20,414 nt of DNA from Lentisphaerota bacterium (GTDB lineage Bacteria > Verrucomicrobiota > Lentisphaeria > Oligosphaerales > PUNB01): positions 1-20,414 of the forward strand of contig PUNB01000184.1 in the NCBI GenBank assembly GCA_003552565.1, written 5' to 3'. Under the pieces are notes generated by a model, which saw only the letters and a list, made by a program, of their open reading frames with translations, was not told where the DNA came from and did not search any database. The translations under genes were made by a program, and so were the position numbers. Positions 1-8,658 of this stretch are shown piece by piece (the first letter of the stretch is position 1; each line of letters begins with the position of its first letter).

Positions 1-551
1 CCGGCGTCTGGTTCGGCGGCTGGATTGACGGTGTGATCCAGCGACTCACCGAGGTCAACATGATCCTGCCGCTGCTTCCGGTCCTGGTGATGGTCGGCAC
101 TCTCTATTCCCGCAGTCTCTGGCTGATGCTCGCCGTGGTCGTGGCGTTGGGAATCTTCAGTGCCGGAATAAAAATGTATCGTTCCATGCTGCTGCCGGTG
201 AAACAGGCGCCGTTCATTGAGGCCGCCCGCGCCTACGGCGCCGGCAATCGGCGAATCGTGCTGCGTTATATGATCCCGCGTATTCTGCCGGTTCTGATTC
301 CGGGGTTCGTTACCTTGATCCCTACTTTTGTCTTTCTTGAGGCCTCCCTGGCTGTTCTCGGTCTGGGCGATCCGCTGCTGCCGACATGGGGAAAAATCCT
401 CAATGACGCCCAGCAGCAGAGCGCTTTGTACAACCAATTCTATTACTGGGTGGTGACTCCCGCAGTGATGCTGATGATTACCGGACTTGGTTTCGCTATG
501 CTGGGTTTTGCCATGGACAGAATTTTCAACCCCCGTCTGAGGACTGGTTAA
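1..551 (+). CDS. Peptide ABC transporter permease, DppC/OppC type (5' end outside window)
   Basis: Inner-membrane permease of a binding-protein-dependent oligopeptide/dipeptide importer. The open frame runs in from the window edge (first full codon at base 3) and ends with TAA at 549-551, so only the C-terminal half or so is present. An internal ATG at 33 is not the true start. The protein is mostly hydrophobic helices, including one that begins MILPLLPVLVMVGTLY. Between two of them lies the cytoplasmic EAA loop (EAARAYGAGNRRIVLRYMIP), which docks onto the ATPase, here presumably the product of the next gene. The stop lies 20 nt before that gene, so the two are very likely co-transcribed. The family assignment (DppC rather than DppB) rests on the EAA sequence and on the order permease then ATPase; the substrate cannot be told. 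Confidence 0.9.
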   Translation, partial: GVWFGGWIDGVIQRLTEVNMILPLLPVLVMVGTLYSRSLWLMLAVVVALGIFSAGIKMYRSMLLPVKQAPFIEAARAYGAGNRRIVLRYMIPRILPVLIPGFVTLIPTFVFLEASLAVLGLGDPLLPTWGKILNDAQQQSALYNQFYYWVVTPAVMLMITGLGFAMLGFAMDRIFNPRLRTG

Positions 552-571
552 CGAAGGTTCGATACTGGATT

Positions 572-1567
572 ATGATTGCTAATCAACCTCCGCCATTGTT
601 GGAAATAAAGGATTTGCGCCTCTACTATCGAAGCGGCCAGGGAGTGGTACGGGCAGTGGATGGGGCGGATCTGACAGTAAACCGTGGAGAAGCGGTGGTG
701 GTGCTGGGCGAGTCCGGCTGCGGCAAAAGCTCCCTGGCGAAAGCGCTTCTGCGTCTGCTGCCGAGAAATGTTGACAGGTTGAACGGCAGTATTCGACTGG
801 ACGGCGAGGAGCTTCTTCCCGGCAATGAAGATACTTTTCGGCGTAAGCTGCGCTGGAACCGGATTTCCATGGTCATGCAGGCGGCGATGAATTCGCTCAA
901 CCCCGTTGTGCGAGTCGGGCAGCAGGTGGCGGAGCCGTTACGCCTGCACCGGAAGTATTCGCCGGCCGCGGCCATGGAAAAAGCGGAAGAGACTTTTCGG
1001 CGGGTGGGGATTCCGGTCGATTTTCTGACTCGCTATCCCTTTGAGCTTTCCGGCGGTATGCGTCAGCGGGCGGCTCTGGCTATGGCACTGGTGACCGATC
1101 CTGACATAGTGGTGCTGGATGAACCCACTTCAGCTCTCGATGTGTTGACCCAGGCCAATATCATGAATGTTTTGAAAAAAATCAAACAGGAACAGGACAT
1201 AAGTTTTATCCTTATCACCCATGATGTATCTACTTCCAGCGAAATCGCAGATCAAGTGGCCTTGATGTACGCTGGGCAGATGGTCGAGTGCGGTTCCGCG
1301 AAATCTTTCTTCCCGCATCCACGGCATCCGTATTCCCATGCGTTAATGGCCAGTGTGCCTCGTCTGCGCCGGAAAGAGCATCCGACATATATCCCCGGAG
1401 AACCTCCGCCGCTGATCAATCCGCCCGCCGGCTGCCGCTTCGCTGACAGATGTGATTATCGATTCGAGAAATGCGCCGAACCGCCCCCTTATTTCGACAT
1501 GGGAGAAGGGGAAAGAGTCAGGTGCTGGCTCGCTCAGCTTGCTGAACCCTCCGCGAAAAGGGGGTGA
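572..1567 (+). CDS. Peptide ABC transporter ATP-binding protein, DppD/OppD type
   Basis: Cytoplasmic ATPase that powers the peptide importer whose permease lies just upstream. Visible motifs in the 331 residues: Walker A GESGCGKS (46-53), Q-loop Gln103, signature LSGGMRQ (159-165), Walker B VVLDEP (180-185) and the switch His in LITHD (217). The C-terminal extension typical of oligopeptide transporters is present, with the Cys pattern C288-x5-C294-x6-C301 and a later C318. In this family such cysteines can hold an iron-sulfur cluster. Its length (about 330) is normal. An AAGG sequence at 554-557 is a rather distant ribosome site for the ATG. The usual second ATPase (DppF/OppF) does not follow: after the stop the sequence enters repeat-rich DNA. 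Confidence 0.93.
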   Translation: MIANQPPPLLEIKDLRLYYRSGQGVVRAVDGADLTVNRGEAVVVLGESGCGKSSLAKALLRLLPRNVDRLNGSIRLDGEELLPGNEDTFRRKLRWNRISMVMQAAMNSLNPVVRVGQQVAEPLRLHRKYSPAAAMEKAEETFRRVGIPVDFLTRYPFELSGGMRQRAALAMALVTDPDIVVLDEPTSALDVLTQANIMNVLKKIKQEQDISFILITHDVSTSSEIADQVALMYAGQMVECGSAKSFFPHPRHPYSHALMASVPRLRRKEHPTYIPGEPPPLINPPAGCRFADRCDYRFEKCAEPPPYFDMGEGERVRCWLAQLAEPSAKRG

Positions 1568-2174
1568 GGCCTAATTTCAGACATCTTGATCTCTGGGAAA
1601 ATAAAGTGGCACCATGGTCGCGAACCGTATGTAATACGTCGTCCTCGGCCGTATCGGTGAGCGGCGCATAAACAGCTACGGGCGAGGACGCCCGTAGTAC
1701 AATAAAGTGCTGAGTAGACTCTGTTCCTTCGGAACGGTCCCGTGCTACACCAGGCGCTGATTGTACCACTTTCATTTTCCCAAAAAACGCACTGTTTGAG
1801 CACGCCGGGTGAGGTTCTCTGAATTTTGAGCCCAAGGGGGTCGCCAGTTGAACGACAATCAGAAAAAATATGGACTGAAGGGGCACTTCAACTGCGCGTC
1901 TGGGGCGATTAAGCGGGTCGGGTAAGCGTAACCAACATGCTTCGTCGGTATTGGGTATGAAAGACGAGCACAATGTGCCCATAAATTCTGCTGACGAAAC
2001 TATTTTTTGGCTGACTGTTTGTCCACGAACTGGCGCCCGAGACTACATCTCTGGCATCCATCTGAGGCGGGCCTGCCTGAATCAGGCTGATTCTGCTTCG
2101 CAGCCCTCGAAGAGGGCGACATCAATGCAGGCACGGGTGTCAACCCGTGGAACTGTAACCTTTTCGCATAACAT
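1568..2174. other. Gene-free gap with inverted-repeat element and hairpins
   Basis: This 607-nt stretch lies between convergent genes (peptide ATPase and recR). No open frame here looks like a real protein. It holds a MITE-like element at about 1595-1781 (listed separately). In its right part are several short hairpins, for example a 7-bp stem CACGGGT/ACCCGTG with a 4-nt loop near 2133-2150. The 22 nt before the element (1573-1594, AATTTCAGACATCTTGATCT plus CT) recur with one change at 5784-5805. No classical Rho-independent terminator for either gene was seen. Confidence 0.6.
1595..1781. mobile_element. MITE-like element 1 with ~20-bp imperfect terminal inverted repeats
   Basis: The left end GGGAAAATAAAGTGGCACCA (1595-1614) is matched, reverse-complemented, by the right end at 1761-1781, which reads GGGAAAATGAAAGTGGTACA plus A. 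The matching ends, about 187 bp apart, enclose no coding sequence. Inside are a perfect 9-bp hairpin CTACGGGCG/CGCCCGTAG (1676-1697, loop AGGA) and a GTTCC-TTC-GGAAC hairpin (1723-1735). Element 2 at 5828-5974 has the same termini, which argues for a mobilised family rather than a chance palindrome. No target-site duplication was recognised. The termini faintly recall inner repeats of IS21-type elements, but this is only an impression. Confidence 0.5.
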
Positions 2175-2786
2175 CTAGTCAGCACTGTGGCGGCTGTTAA
2201 TGGCCATCGCCACGGTGGCCGCGTCGGCGTAGCTGATATCGCCGCCGACCGGCACCCCGAAGGCGATTCTGGTCATGCGTAATCCATCGTTTCGAAGCGT
2301 GTCTTTGAGGCAGGCGGCGGTCGCTTCTCCTTCCACATCGGCGCCGGTAGCCAGAATCAATTCCTCTACCTGATTTTCTTTCAGCCTTTGTCGCAGCCCC
2401 TCAATGTTCAGATCTTCAGGGCCGACTCCGTCCAGGGGGGAAACGCGTCCGCCGAGGACATGGTAATGTCCATGAAAGCAGCGGGATCGTTCTATAACCA
2501 TTATTTGAGCAGCGGTTTCCACCACGCAGATGACCTTGCAGTCGCGTGCCGAATCACGGCAAATGGCGCACTGCCGGCTGTCGGCCCAATTGCCGCAGTT
2601 TTCGCATATATGGACATTTTTTTTGAGTTCACTAAGATGCTCTCCGAACTGGCGCAGGTCTTCTTCCGTCCAATCGAGCAGGGAGAAAACCAGCCGTTCA
2701 GCGGTGCGTTCGCCGATGCCCGGCAGCCTGGTGAAAGCCCGCGCCAAAAGGTTCAGTGCTTCAGGATATTCAGTGTGCGCACTCAT
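2175..2786 (-). CDS. recR: Recombination mediator protein RecR
   Basis: RecR works with RecF and RecO to load RecA on gapped DNA. The 203-residue protein has all the expected parts: a helix-hairpin-helix region (LPGIGERTAERL, 21-32), a four-Cys zinc finger (C61-x2-C64-x8-C73-x2-C76) and a Toprim domain from about residue 84, with VVETA around Glu90 and a conserved GGRVSPLDGVGPEDL stretch. The frame is open further upstream, but that part overlaps the end of dnaX. The ATG at 2786 gives the normal N-terminus and lies 4 nt after the dnaX stop, with GGGA just upstream, so translation is probably coupled. The ybaB/ebfC gene often found between dnaX and recR is absent. The stop is TAG. Confidence 0.96.
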   Translation of the reverse strand: MSAHTEYPEALNLLARAFTRLPGIGERTAERLVFSLLDWTEEDLRQFGEHLSELKKNVHICENCGNWADSRQCAICRDSARDCKVICVVETAAQIMVIERSRCFHGHYHVLGGRVSPLDGVGPEDLNIEGLRQRLKENQVEELILATGADVEGEATAACLKDTLRNDGLRMTRIAFGVPVGGDISYADAATVAMAINSRHSAD

Positions 2787-2790
2787 GATT

Positions 2791-4551
2791 TCAATCCCAG
2801 CTTCTGACTTCCACAATACGGCCTTCGAAAAGTTCGGCCGCTTTCTGGACAAACGGATAGTTCTCCACTCTTTTTCTGACTTCCGGAGGCGCGATCAGCC
2901 GTCGCCTGCCGTCATTTTTATTCTCAGAACCATTCTGTACGTTTACCGTTTCTATATCATCCGTATGGGGGGCTGATGATGAATCGGCTTCTGCGGCGCG
3001 ACTTTCAACGGCGGAGTCCGCCGTCGGTGTGGATGAGCTGGATTTATTGACTTTTTCTTCTTTTACTTCTGCATATTTTTCGTTTACGGCCGGATATTCT
3101 GTCTGTTTGTCCGCTTCCTTGCCGGAGCTTTTGGAGAATTTATCCGCTGGCGGCGGCGGTTCATCAAAGGGCGTGGCGGTATCTGAGTTGCCGGTATGGT
3201 TGTCGGCAGCAGGGGGAGCCGATGGAGTTATGTTATCTTTTTTCTGGCCGCTTGGGGCAGGTGCGGGGGCGCTCTCGGAAGCGGTTGTGGACTCTGCTGT
3301 TTGCTTCCCGGATTCGCCGCTGACGGTTTCCGGGGGATGATCTTCATCCTTGCTGTTCGCGCTTTTTTCCGAGGCGGTATTGGCGGGAGGGGTGAGAACG
3401 GAAGATTCGCGTAACTGGTTGAGCCGCTCAATGACCTGATCGATAGAAACGCTGTGGGCGTGACGCATGACCTTTAGAAGGATCACTTCCAGGTGAATTC
3501 TTTTGTTGAGAGCCTGACGCAGCCAATTTTCGTAATCCGAAAGTTTTTCCAGAATTTTCCGGCTTTGTCCGCTTTCACAGAGAGCCGCAAGTTCCCGCAA
3601 ATCGGCCATTTCCGTCTCATCGGCCTGCAGGATTTGTTCCGGGTCGGCGGCAACTTCCAGAAGCACGAGATTGCGGACATAAACCAGCAGGTCATTGTAG
3701 GCTCGCTCCAGGTCCCGCCCTCGGTCAGCCACTTGGCGCACGGCTTCGATGAGAGTCGAGGGATCATCGCGTAAAATGGCTGCAACCAAGTCCTTAAGTT
3801 CACTTCCTGAAGCCAGGCCGAATACACTGATTACTTGTTCTTCGGTTATCTCGTCCTCTTCTTCGCCGCCGCAGAAAGAAATGACTTGGTCGAATATCGA
3901 CTGGCCGTCCCGCATACCGCCGTCGGCGGCTCGGGCGATGGCCGCCAGAGCCCGGTCTTTAATGGCCACATTTTCAGCCTCGGCAATTTGTCGCAGCCGG
4001 TCGGAAATCAGGCTTGCCGGCAGACGTTTGAGGTCAAAGCGCTGACATCGGGAGAGAATGGTGGGCAGAACTTTGTGCGGTTCGGTGGTGGCGAAAAAGA
4101 ATTTGATGTGCGGCGGCGGTTCTTCGAGGGTTTTCAGCAAGGCGTTCCAGGCGGCGTTGGAAAGCATGTGAACTTCGTCGATGATATAGATTTTGTAGCG
4201 GCCGCGCGGGGTGTATTGAGCGTTTTCCCGGAGATCCCGGACATCTTCGACACTGTTGTGGGAAGCGCCGTCAATCTCCACGATGTCCAGGGAATTGCCG
4301 GCGGCAATCTGCAGGCATGAATCGCATTGGCAACAAGGTTCCTTGACCACGCCGGTTTGACAGTTCAAGGCTTTAGCGAAGATTCTGGCGGTGGTGGTTT
4401 TTCCGGTTCCGCGCGGGCCGACGAAAAGATAAGCGTGACCGACTCTTTGCCGAGCCAAGGCGTTCTGCAGGGTACGGACAACATGCTGCTGTCCGGCCAT
4501 ATCGGCGAAAGCCTGCGGCCGCCATTTCCGGGCAAGTACTTGGTAAGTCAT
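2791..4551 (-). CDS. dnaX: DNA polymerase III subunit gamma/tau (DnaX)
   Basis: Clamp-loader ATPase that opens the sliding clamp and ties it to the replicative polymerase. In 586 residues: AAA+ module with Walker A GPRGTGKT (45-52), zinc-binding cysteines C64, C73, C76 and C79, Walker B IIDEVHM (123-129) and the SRC sensor (167-169), then the collar domain to about 385. From about 390 to 540 there is a long, low-complexity linker rich in Ser, Ala, Pro, Glu and Lys. It ends in a short conserved tail (PFVQKAAELFEGRIVEVR) seen in several non-proteobacterial DnaX proteins. The gene lies downstream of the SRP RNA gene and 4 nt upstream of recR. An A6 run in the linker (codons 437-438, bases 3238-3243) could allow slippage to a shorter gamma-like form; see findings. 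Confidence 0.97.
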   Translation of the reverse strand: MTYQVLARKWRPQAFADMAGQQHVVRTLQNALARQRVGHAYLFVGPRGTGKTTTARIFAKALNCQTGVVKEPCCQCDSCLQIAAGNSLDIVEIDGASHNSVEDVRDLRENAQYTPRGRYKIYIIDEVHMLSNAAWNALLKTLEEPPPHIKFFFATTEPHKVLPTILSRCQRFDLKRLPASLISDRLRQIAEAENVAIKDRALAAIARAADGGMRDGQSIFDQVISFCGGEEEDEITEEQVISVFGLASGSELKDLVAAILRDDPSTLIEAVRQVADRGRDLERAYNDLLVYVRNLVLLEVAADPEQILQADETEMADLRELAALCESGQSRKILEKLSDYENWLRQALNKRIHLEVILLKVMRHAHSVSIDQVIERLNQLRESSVLTPPANTASEKSANSKDEDHPPETVSGESGKQTAESTTASESAPAPAPSGQKKDNITPSAPPAADNHTGNSDTATPFDEPPPPADKFSKSSGKEADKQTEYPAVNEKYAEVKEEKVNKSSSSTPTADSAVESRAAEADSSSAPHTDDIETVNVQNGSENKNDGRRRLIAPPEVRKRVENYPFVQKAAELFEGRIVEVRSWD

Positions 4552-4592
4552 GAATCTGTATTTTCGTTATAATTTTTTGACGGCAAGATAAC

Positions 4593-4713
4593 GCCGGGTT
4601 GCCGGTTACGCAGTCGACGGACACCTGGAGCCTGCGCTTAGGGCTGCTTCCTTCCGGACCTGACCCGGTTCGCGTGACTCCACCATCCGCTTGCGTAACC
4701 AGACAACCGCGGC
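4593..4713 (-). ncRNA. ffs: Small (4.5S-type) signal recognition particle RNA
   Basis: The RNA scaffold of the bacterial SRP, which with Ffh targets nascent membrane proteins. The minus strand carries the hallmark apical sequence GTCAGGTCCGGAAGGAAGCA (within 4645-4667), which contains the GGAA tetraloop and the symmetric and asymmetric loops bound by Ffh. The flanks pair into a long rod: TGGTTACGCA near the 5' end with TGCGTAACC near the 3' end, and outside these GGTTG with CAACC and GCCG with CGGC. The 5' end is placed at 4713, exactly 7 nt after a perfect TATAAT, where the terminal helix also starts. The 3' end is set by that helix and may be off by a few nt. It is the short form without an Alu domain. 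It sits between accD and dnaX on the same strand. Confidence 0.95.
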
Positions 4714-4719
4714 GAGGGA

Positions 4720-4749
4720 ATTATAGCATCAGGAATTGACTTTGCCAGT
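4720..4749 (-). promoter_or_regulatory. Promoter of the SRP RNA gene
   Basis: On the minus strand TATAAT (4725-4720) matches the sigma70 -10 consensus fully. CTGGCA lies 18 nt upstream as a 4/6 -35 match, inside the 3' end of accD. The start predicted 7 nt downstream (4713) coincides with the base of the SRP RNA terminal helix, which supports both calls. It may also feed dnaX-recR by read-through, since no clear terminator separates them. Confidence 0.7.
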
Positions 4750-5595
4750 CAAGGCGCCGCTGAAGTATTCCAGAAACAATGACAGTTCGCGGCGTAAATT
4801 GGCTCTGGAAACCACGCGGTCAATAAAACCGTGCCGAACCAGAAATTCAGCCGTTTGAAAGCCGGGAGGTAGTTCTGACTGAGTGGTCTGCTTGACCACT
4901 CGCGGTCCGGCGAAACCAATCAGCGCTCCCGGTTCCGCCAGAATCACGTCCCCCAGAGAGGCGAAGCTGGCCGACACCCCGGCGGTGGTGGGGTGAGTCA
5001 TGATCACAATATAAGGTAAGCCGTTCTGTCGATGACGGGCCAGGGCGCCGGAGGTTTTGGCCATTTGCATAAGACTCAACATGCCTTCATACATTCTGGC
5101 GCCGCCGCTGGCGGTGATGGCGGCCAACGGCAGTTGCTCCGAGGTGGCTTTTTCGGCCAGGCGGGTGAATTTTTCTCCGACCACCGAGCCCATGCTGGCT
5201 CCAAGGAAGCGAAAATCCATCACTCCCAAGGCCAGCTTACGTTGGTCGAGACTGGCGGTGCCGCAGATAATTGCATCTTTCAGGCCGGTTTTTTTCTGAT
5301 GCGCGGTCATTTTTTCAGTGTAAACCTGGTTATTGCAGAACTCCAGGGCATCCACCGAAGAAAGATCGCTGTCGATCTCTTCGAAGCTTTCGTCGTCTGT
5401 AAGACCGGCGATTCTTTCCCAAGCGGTCAAAGGGTAATGGTAATCACACTCAGGGCAGACTTTGAGGTTGTTGTTTATCTTGTTCTGATAAATAACCACC
5501 CCGCAGCCTTTGCATTTAGTCCACAGTCCCTGTGGAATGTCATCCTTTTTGGAGGAGCGGACAGTGGAATATTGCGGTTTTCTAAAGAAAGGCAT
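4729..5595 (-). CDS. accD: Acetyl-CoA carboxylase carboxyltransferase subunit beta (AccD)
   Basis: With AccA it transfers the carboxyl group from carboxybiotin to acetyl-CoA, giving malonyl-CoA for fatty-acid synthesis. The 288-residue length is normal. The N-terminal zinc ribbon is visible as C28-x2-C31 and C47-x2-C50 (CKGCG and CPECDYHYP). The crotonase-fold carboxyltransferase domain follows, with the stretches FRFLGASMGSVVGEK, TASGGARMYEGMLSLMQMAK and THPTTAGVSASFASLGD, which are highly conserved in AccD. The ATG at 5595 gives the usual N-terminus (MPFFRKPQY). Its partners accA, accB and accC, and folC (a common downstream neighbour), are not in the window. The gene ends with TGA, just upstream of and overlapping the SRP RNA promoter. 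Confidence 0.97.
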   Translation of the reverse strand: MPFFRKPQYSTVRSSKKDDIPQGLWTKCKGCGVVIYQNKINNNLKVCPECDYHYPLTAWERIAGLTDDESFEEIDSDLSSVDALEFCNNQVYTEKMTAHQKKTGLKDAIICGTASLDQRKLALGVMDFRFLGASMGSVVGEKFTRLAEKATSEQLPLAAITASGGARMYEGMLSLMQMAKTSGALARHRQNGLPYIVIMTHPTTAGVSASFASLGDVILAEPGALIGFAGPRVVKQTTQSELPPGFQTAEFLVRHGFIDRVVSRANLRRELSLFLEYFSGALTGKVNS

Positions 5596-5827
5596 AAAAG
5601 GACTCGCTTTTGATTCTCATGTGAGACTTCGTGGTTTCGGGTTTCGGGTTTCAGAACTGATTTTGTGCCCACCTAGTCTCGCACCTTGTCTCGCACCTAT
5701 ATCCATTTCGACTTCGGTGCGCGATCCGCCTGAGGCGGATTAAGGACAAGGTTAGGTACATTATCCCATGGGACGGCTGTGAAATTTCAGATATCTTGAT
5801 CTCTTGTGCTTGAATGCCTTTTTTTCC

Positions 5828-5974
5828 GGAAAATGGCAGTGGTACCAAGAATGTTGAATTTCGAATATTGAATCCTGAATATTGAAGTTAAATCAGGTTT
5901 CGTGAATAGAAAAAATCAAAATTCAGAATTCAACATTCAATATTCAGAATTTAAATGGTACCATTGAATTTTCC
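5828..5974. mobile_element. MITE-like element 2, same termini as element 1
   Basis: The left end GGAAAATGGCAGTGGTACCA (about 5829-5848) and the right end (5955-5974), which reads GGAAAATTCAATGGTACCA in reverse complement, form terminal inverted repeats of about 19-20 bp, each with a GGTACC site (5841-5846 and 5957-5962). The interior is AT-rich and itself partly palindromic, made of variants of GAATATTGAAT and TTCAACATTC. It codes for nothing. The termini match those of element 1 (consensus GGAAAATnnnAGTGGYACCA). GAATGTTGAATTTTGAA-like words from the interior recur near 20150-20167. Confidence 0.5.
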
Positions 5975-6082
5975 TTGAGGTAAAGAATTCTGAATTTAAA
6001 CCTGACACCTGACACCAAGCTGTTACCCACAAAATCTAAGAAAAAACTTTTAGCAAGCCATTCGTTTTGAGAAAGAGCCCAT

Positions 6083-6133
6083 AAGTCTCCTTTTGGGTGC
6101 CCGGCGCCTCGCTCCGGTAGCGGGCTTGTATTT
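6083..6133 (+). repeat. Palindromic dispersed repeat, copy A
   Basis: A diverged copy of the family with consensus ends AAGTCTC and GTGAGACTT. It starts AAGTCTCCTTTTGGGTGCCC, has a central GGCGC/GCTCC-like hairpin arm, and ends CGGGCTTGTAT. The final GAGACTT arm is lost. It lies just downstream of the phosphatase-fold gene. It has the same orientation as the other copies in this window. Confidence 0.55.
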
Positions 6134-6159
6134 GATTCATGGATATACAATATCCTGTT

Positions 6160-6912
6160 TCAGGAATTATTCAACAGCTCGAAATCCATCACAAGAGGCA
6201 GATGATCGGATAAGCGCACTTGTCTGAGCACTCTGCAGCTATGCACTTTGATGCCGGGGGAATACAGAATAAAGTCCAGTTCCCTCTTTGGATTCCAAGT
6301 GGGGAAAGTGGGGTGTCCCCGCATGTTGGCGTTCTGCAGGCCGGTGGAAAGCATAAACTGCCGGAGTTCTTCACCGCCGCGGCGGGTGTTGAAGTCTCCG
6401 GCCACAATCACCGGCCGGTCATGACATCTTCCGACCAGCCGTTCCAAGTCCCGCAGCTGCTTCCGGCGCACCTCCTGGCTCAAGGCCAAATGAACCAGGT
6501 AAACGTCCGCTCCTTCGATTCTGGATTCCATGACCAGTCTTTTAAAGCCGCAGGTAAAAAAATGACTGTTGCTGAGCTCCGCCGGAGATCTGGAGAAGAT
6601 AGCGTTCCCCTGATGTTTCAGTACCGGCATCCGTCGGGCTATTGAACCGTGATGGTATTTGGAGTAATAGTTATGGTGCTGAGCCATGGTGTCCGCCAGT
6701 TCGCTGGCATGGTTCTTTCTGCGGGTGCGGTATGAGCCGCCATCCATTTCTACCACGCCGGTTATATCGGCATCGACAGCGTGGATAAATTCCTGCAGAT
6801 GTTTGAAGTGGCGTCGAGAACTGCGCAGATAACGGTGCATACTCATAAGAAAATGGGGCGCACTGCGCGGGCCGCCGGTGGCGTAGGCGATGTTGTAAAA
6901 AAGAAATCGCAT
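6160..6912 (-). CDS. Endonuclease/exonuclease/phosphatase-fold metallohydrolase
   Basis: A member of the EEP superfamily of Mg-dependent phosphodiesterases (exonuclease III/DNase I fold). Visible in 250 residues: Asn7 in FLFYNIAYATGG, metal-binding Glu55 in GVVEMDGGS, a His in LVHLAL (141), the D-x-N pair in VAGDFNTRRGG (173/175), Asp213 in ELDFILYSP, and the terminal SDHLP (235-239). So the active site is complete. There is no signal peptide, so it should be cytoplasmic. The frame is open for 67 more codons upstream, but those overlap rny. The ATG at 6912 gives the family-like N-terminus and lies 1 nt after the rny stop, implying coupled translation. The substrate (nucleic acid, sugar phosphate or lipid) cannot be told. 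Confidence 0.88.
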   Translation of the reverse strand: MRFLFYNIAYATGGPRSAPHFLMSMHRYLRSSRRHFKHLQEFIHAVDADITGVVEMDGGSYRTRRKNHASELADTMAQHHNYYSKYHHGSIARRMPVLKHQGNAIFSRSPAELSNSHFFTCGFKRLVMESRIEGADVYLVHLALSQEVRRKQLRDLERLVGRCHDRPVIVAGDFNTRRGGEELRQFMLSTGLQNANMRGHPTFPTWNPKRELDFILYSPGIKVHSCRVLRQVRLSDHLPLVMDFELLNNS

Positions 6913-6913
6913 A

Positions 6914-8470
<1,557 letters not shown>

Positions 8471-8492
8471 AGCCGCTTTCCTTATGCATTTT

Positions 8493-8501
8493 TGTATAAC
8501 A
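8493..8501 (-). promoter_or_regulatory. Possible extended -10 promoter for rny
   Basis: On the minus strand TGTTATACA fits an extended -10 (TGn plus TATACA, 4/6 of TATAAT). The nearest -35-like word, TTGTGA, has a short 15-nt spacing. It lies about 25 nt upstream of the rny ATG. This is a weak call, based on motif match and position only. Confidence 0.35.
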
Positions 8502-8658
8502 GCGGAAGGGGGATCACAAACCGAAAACGGCTCTGATTTTTGAACAAGGGAAAGCGGGTGTAGGAAGGCAGGCGCCTTTGGCTATTTAGGTGGAGAGAAA
8601 AATTCCGATGCCGGCTTCTTTGAATCCAGACTTCGCGCTGTCTATTAAGGAAATAACA

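Larger units (their letters stand above)
5596..6159. other. Gene-free gap built of short dispersed repeats
   Basis: This 564-nt stretch lies between the accD start and the end of the phosphatase-fold gene. No open frame looks genuine. From left to right it holds: a half-copy of the AAGTCTC/GTGAGACTT palindromic family (ATGTGAGACTTC, about 5620-5631) with a TTTCGGGTTTCAG run after it; an almost perfect 17-bp palindrome ATCCGCCTGAGGCGGAT (5724-5740) followed by GACAAGGTT, both repeated near 15190; the 22-nt sequence 5784-5805 shared with 1573-1594; MITE-like element 2; a doubled CCTGACAC (about 6001-6016); and palindromic repeat copy A. The accD promoter must lie here but was not recognised. 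Confidence 0.6.

Noticed and set aside
1951..2178. Small protein gene in the 1568-2174 gap
   Set aside because: The 75-codon frame crosses hairpin repeats, has no ribosome site, and its reading frame shows no protein-like composition.
8471..8658. 6S RNA gene near the folate cyclo-ligase gene
   Set aside because: 6S RNA is often next to this gene, but here the gap is downstream of it and I could not find the long open-bubble hairpin with closing stems. A covariance-model search would decide.
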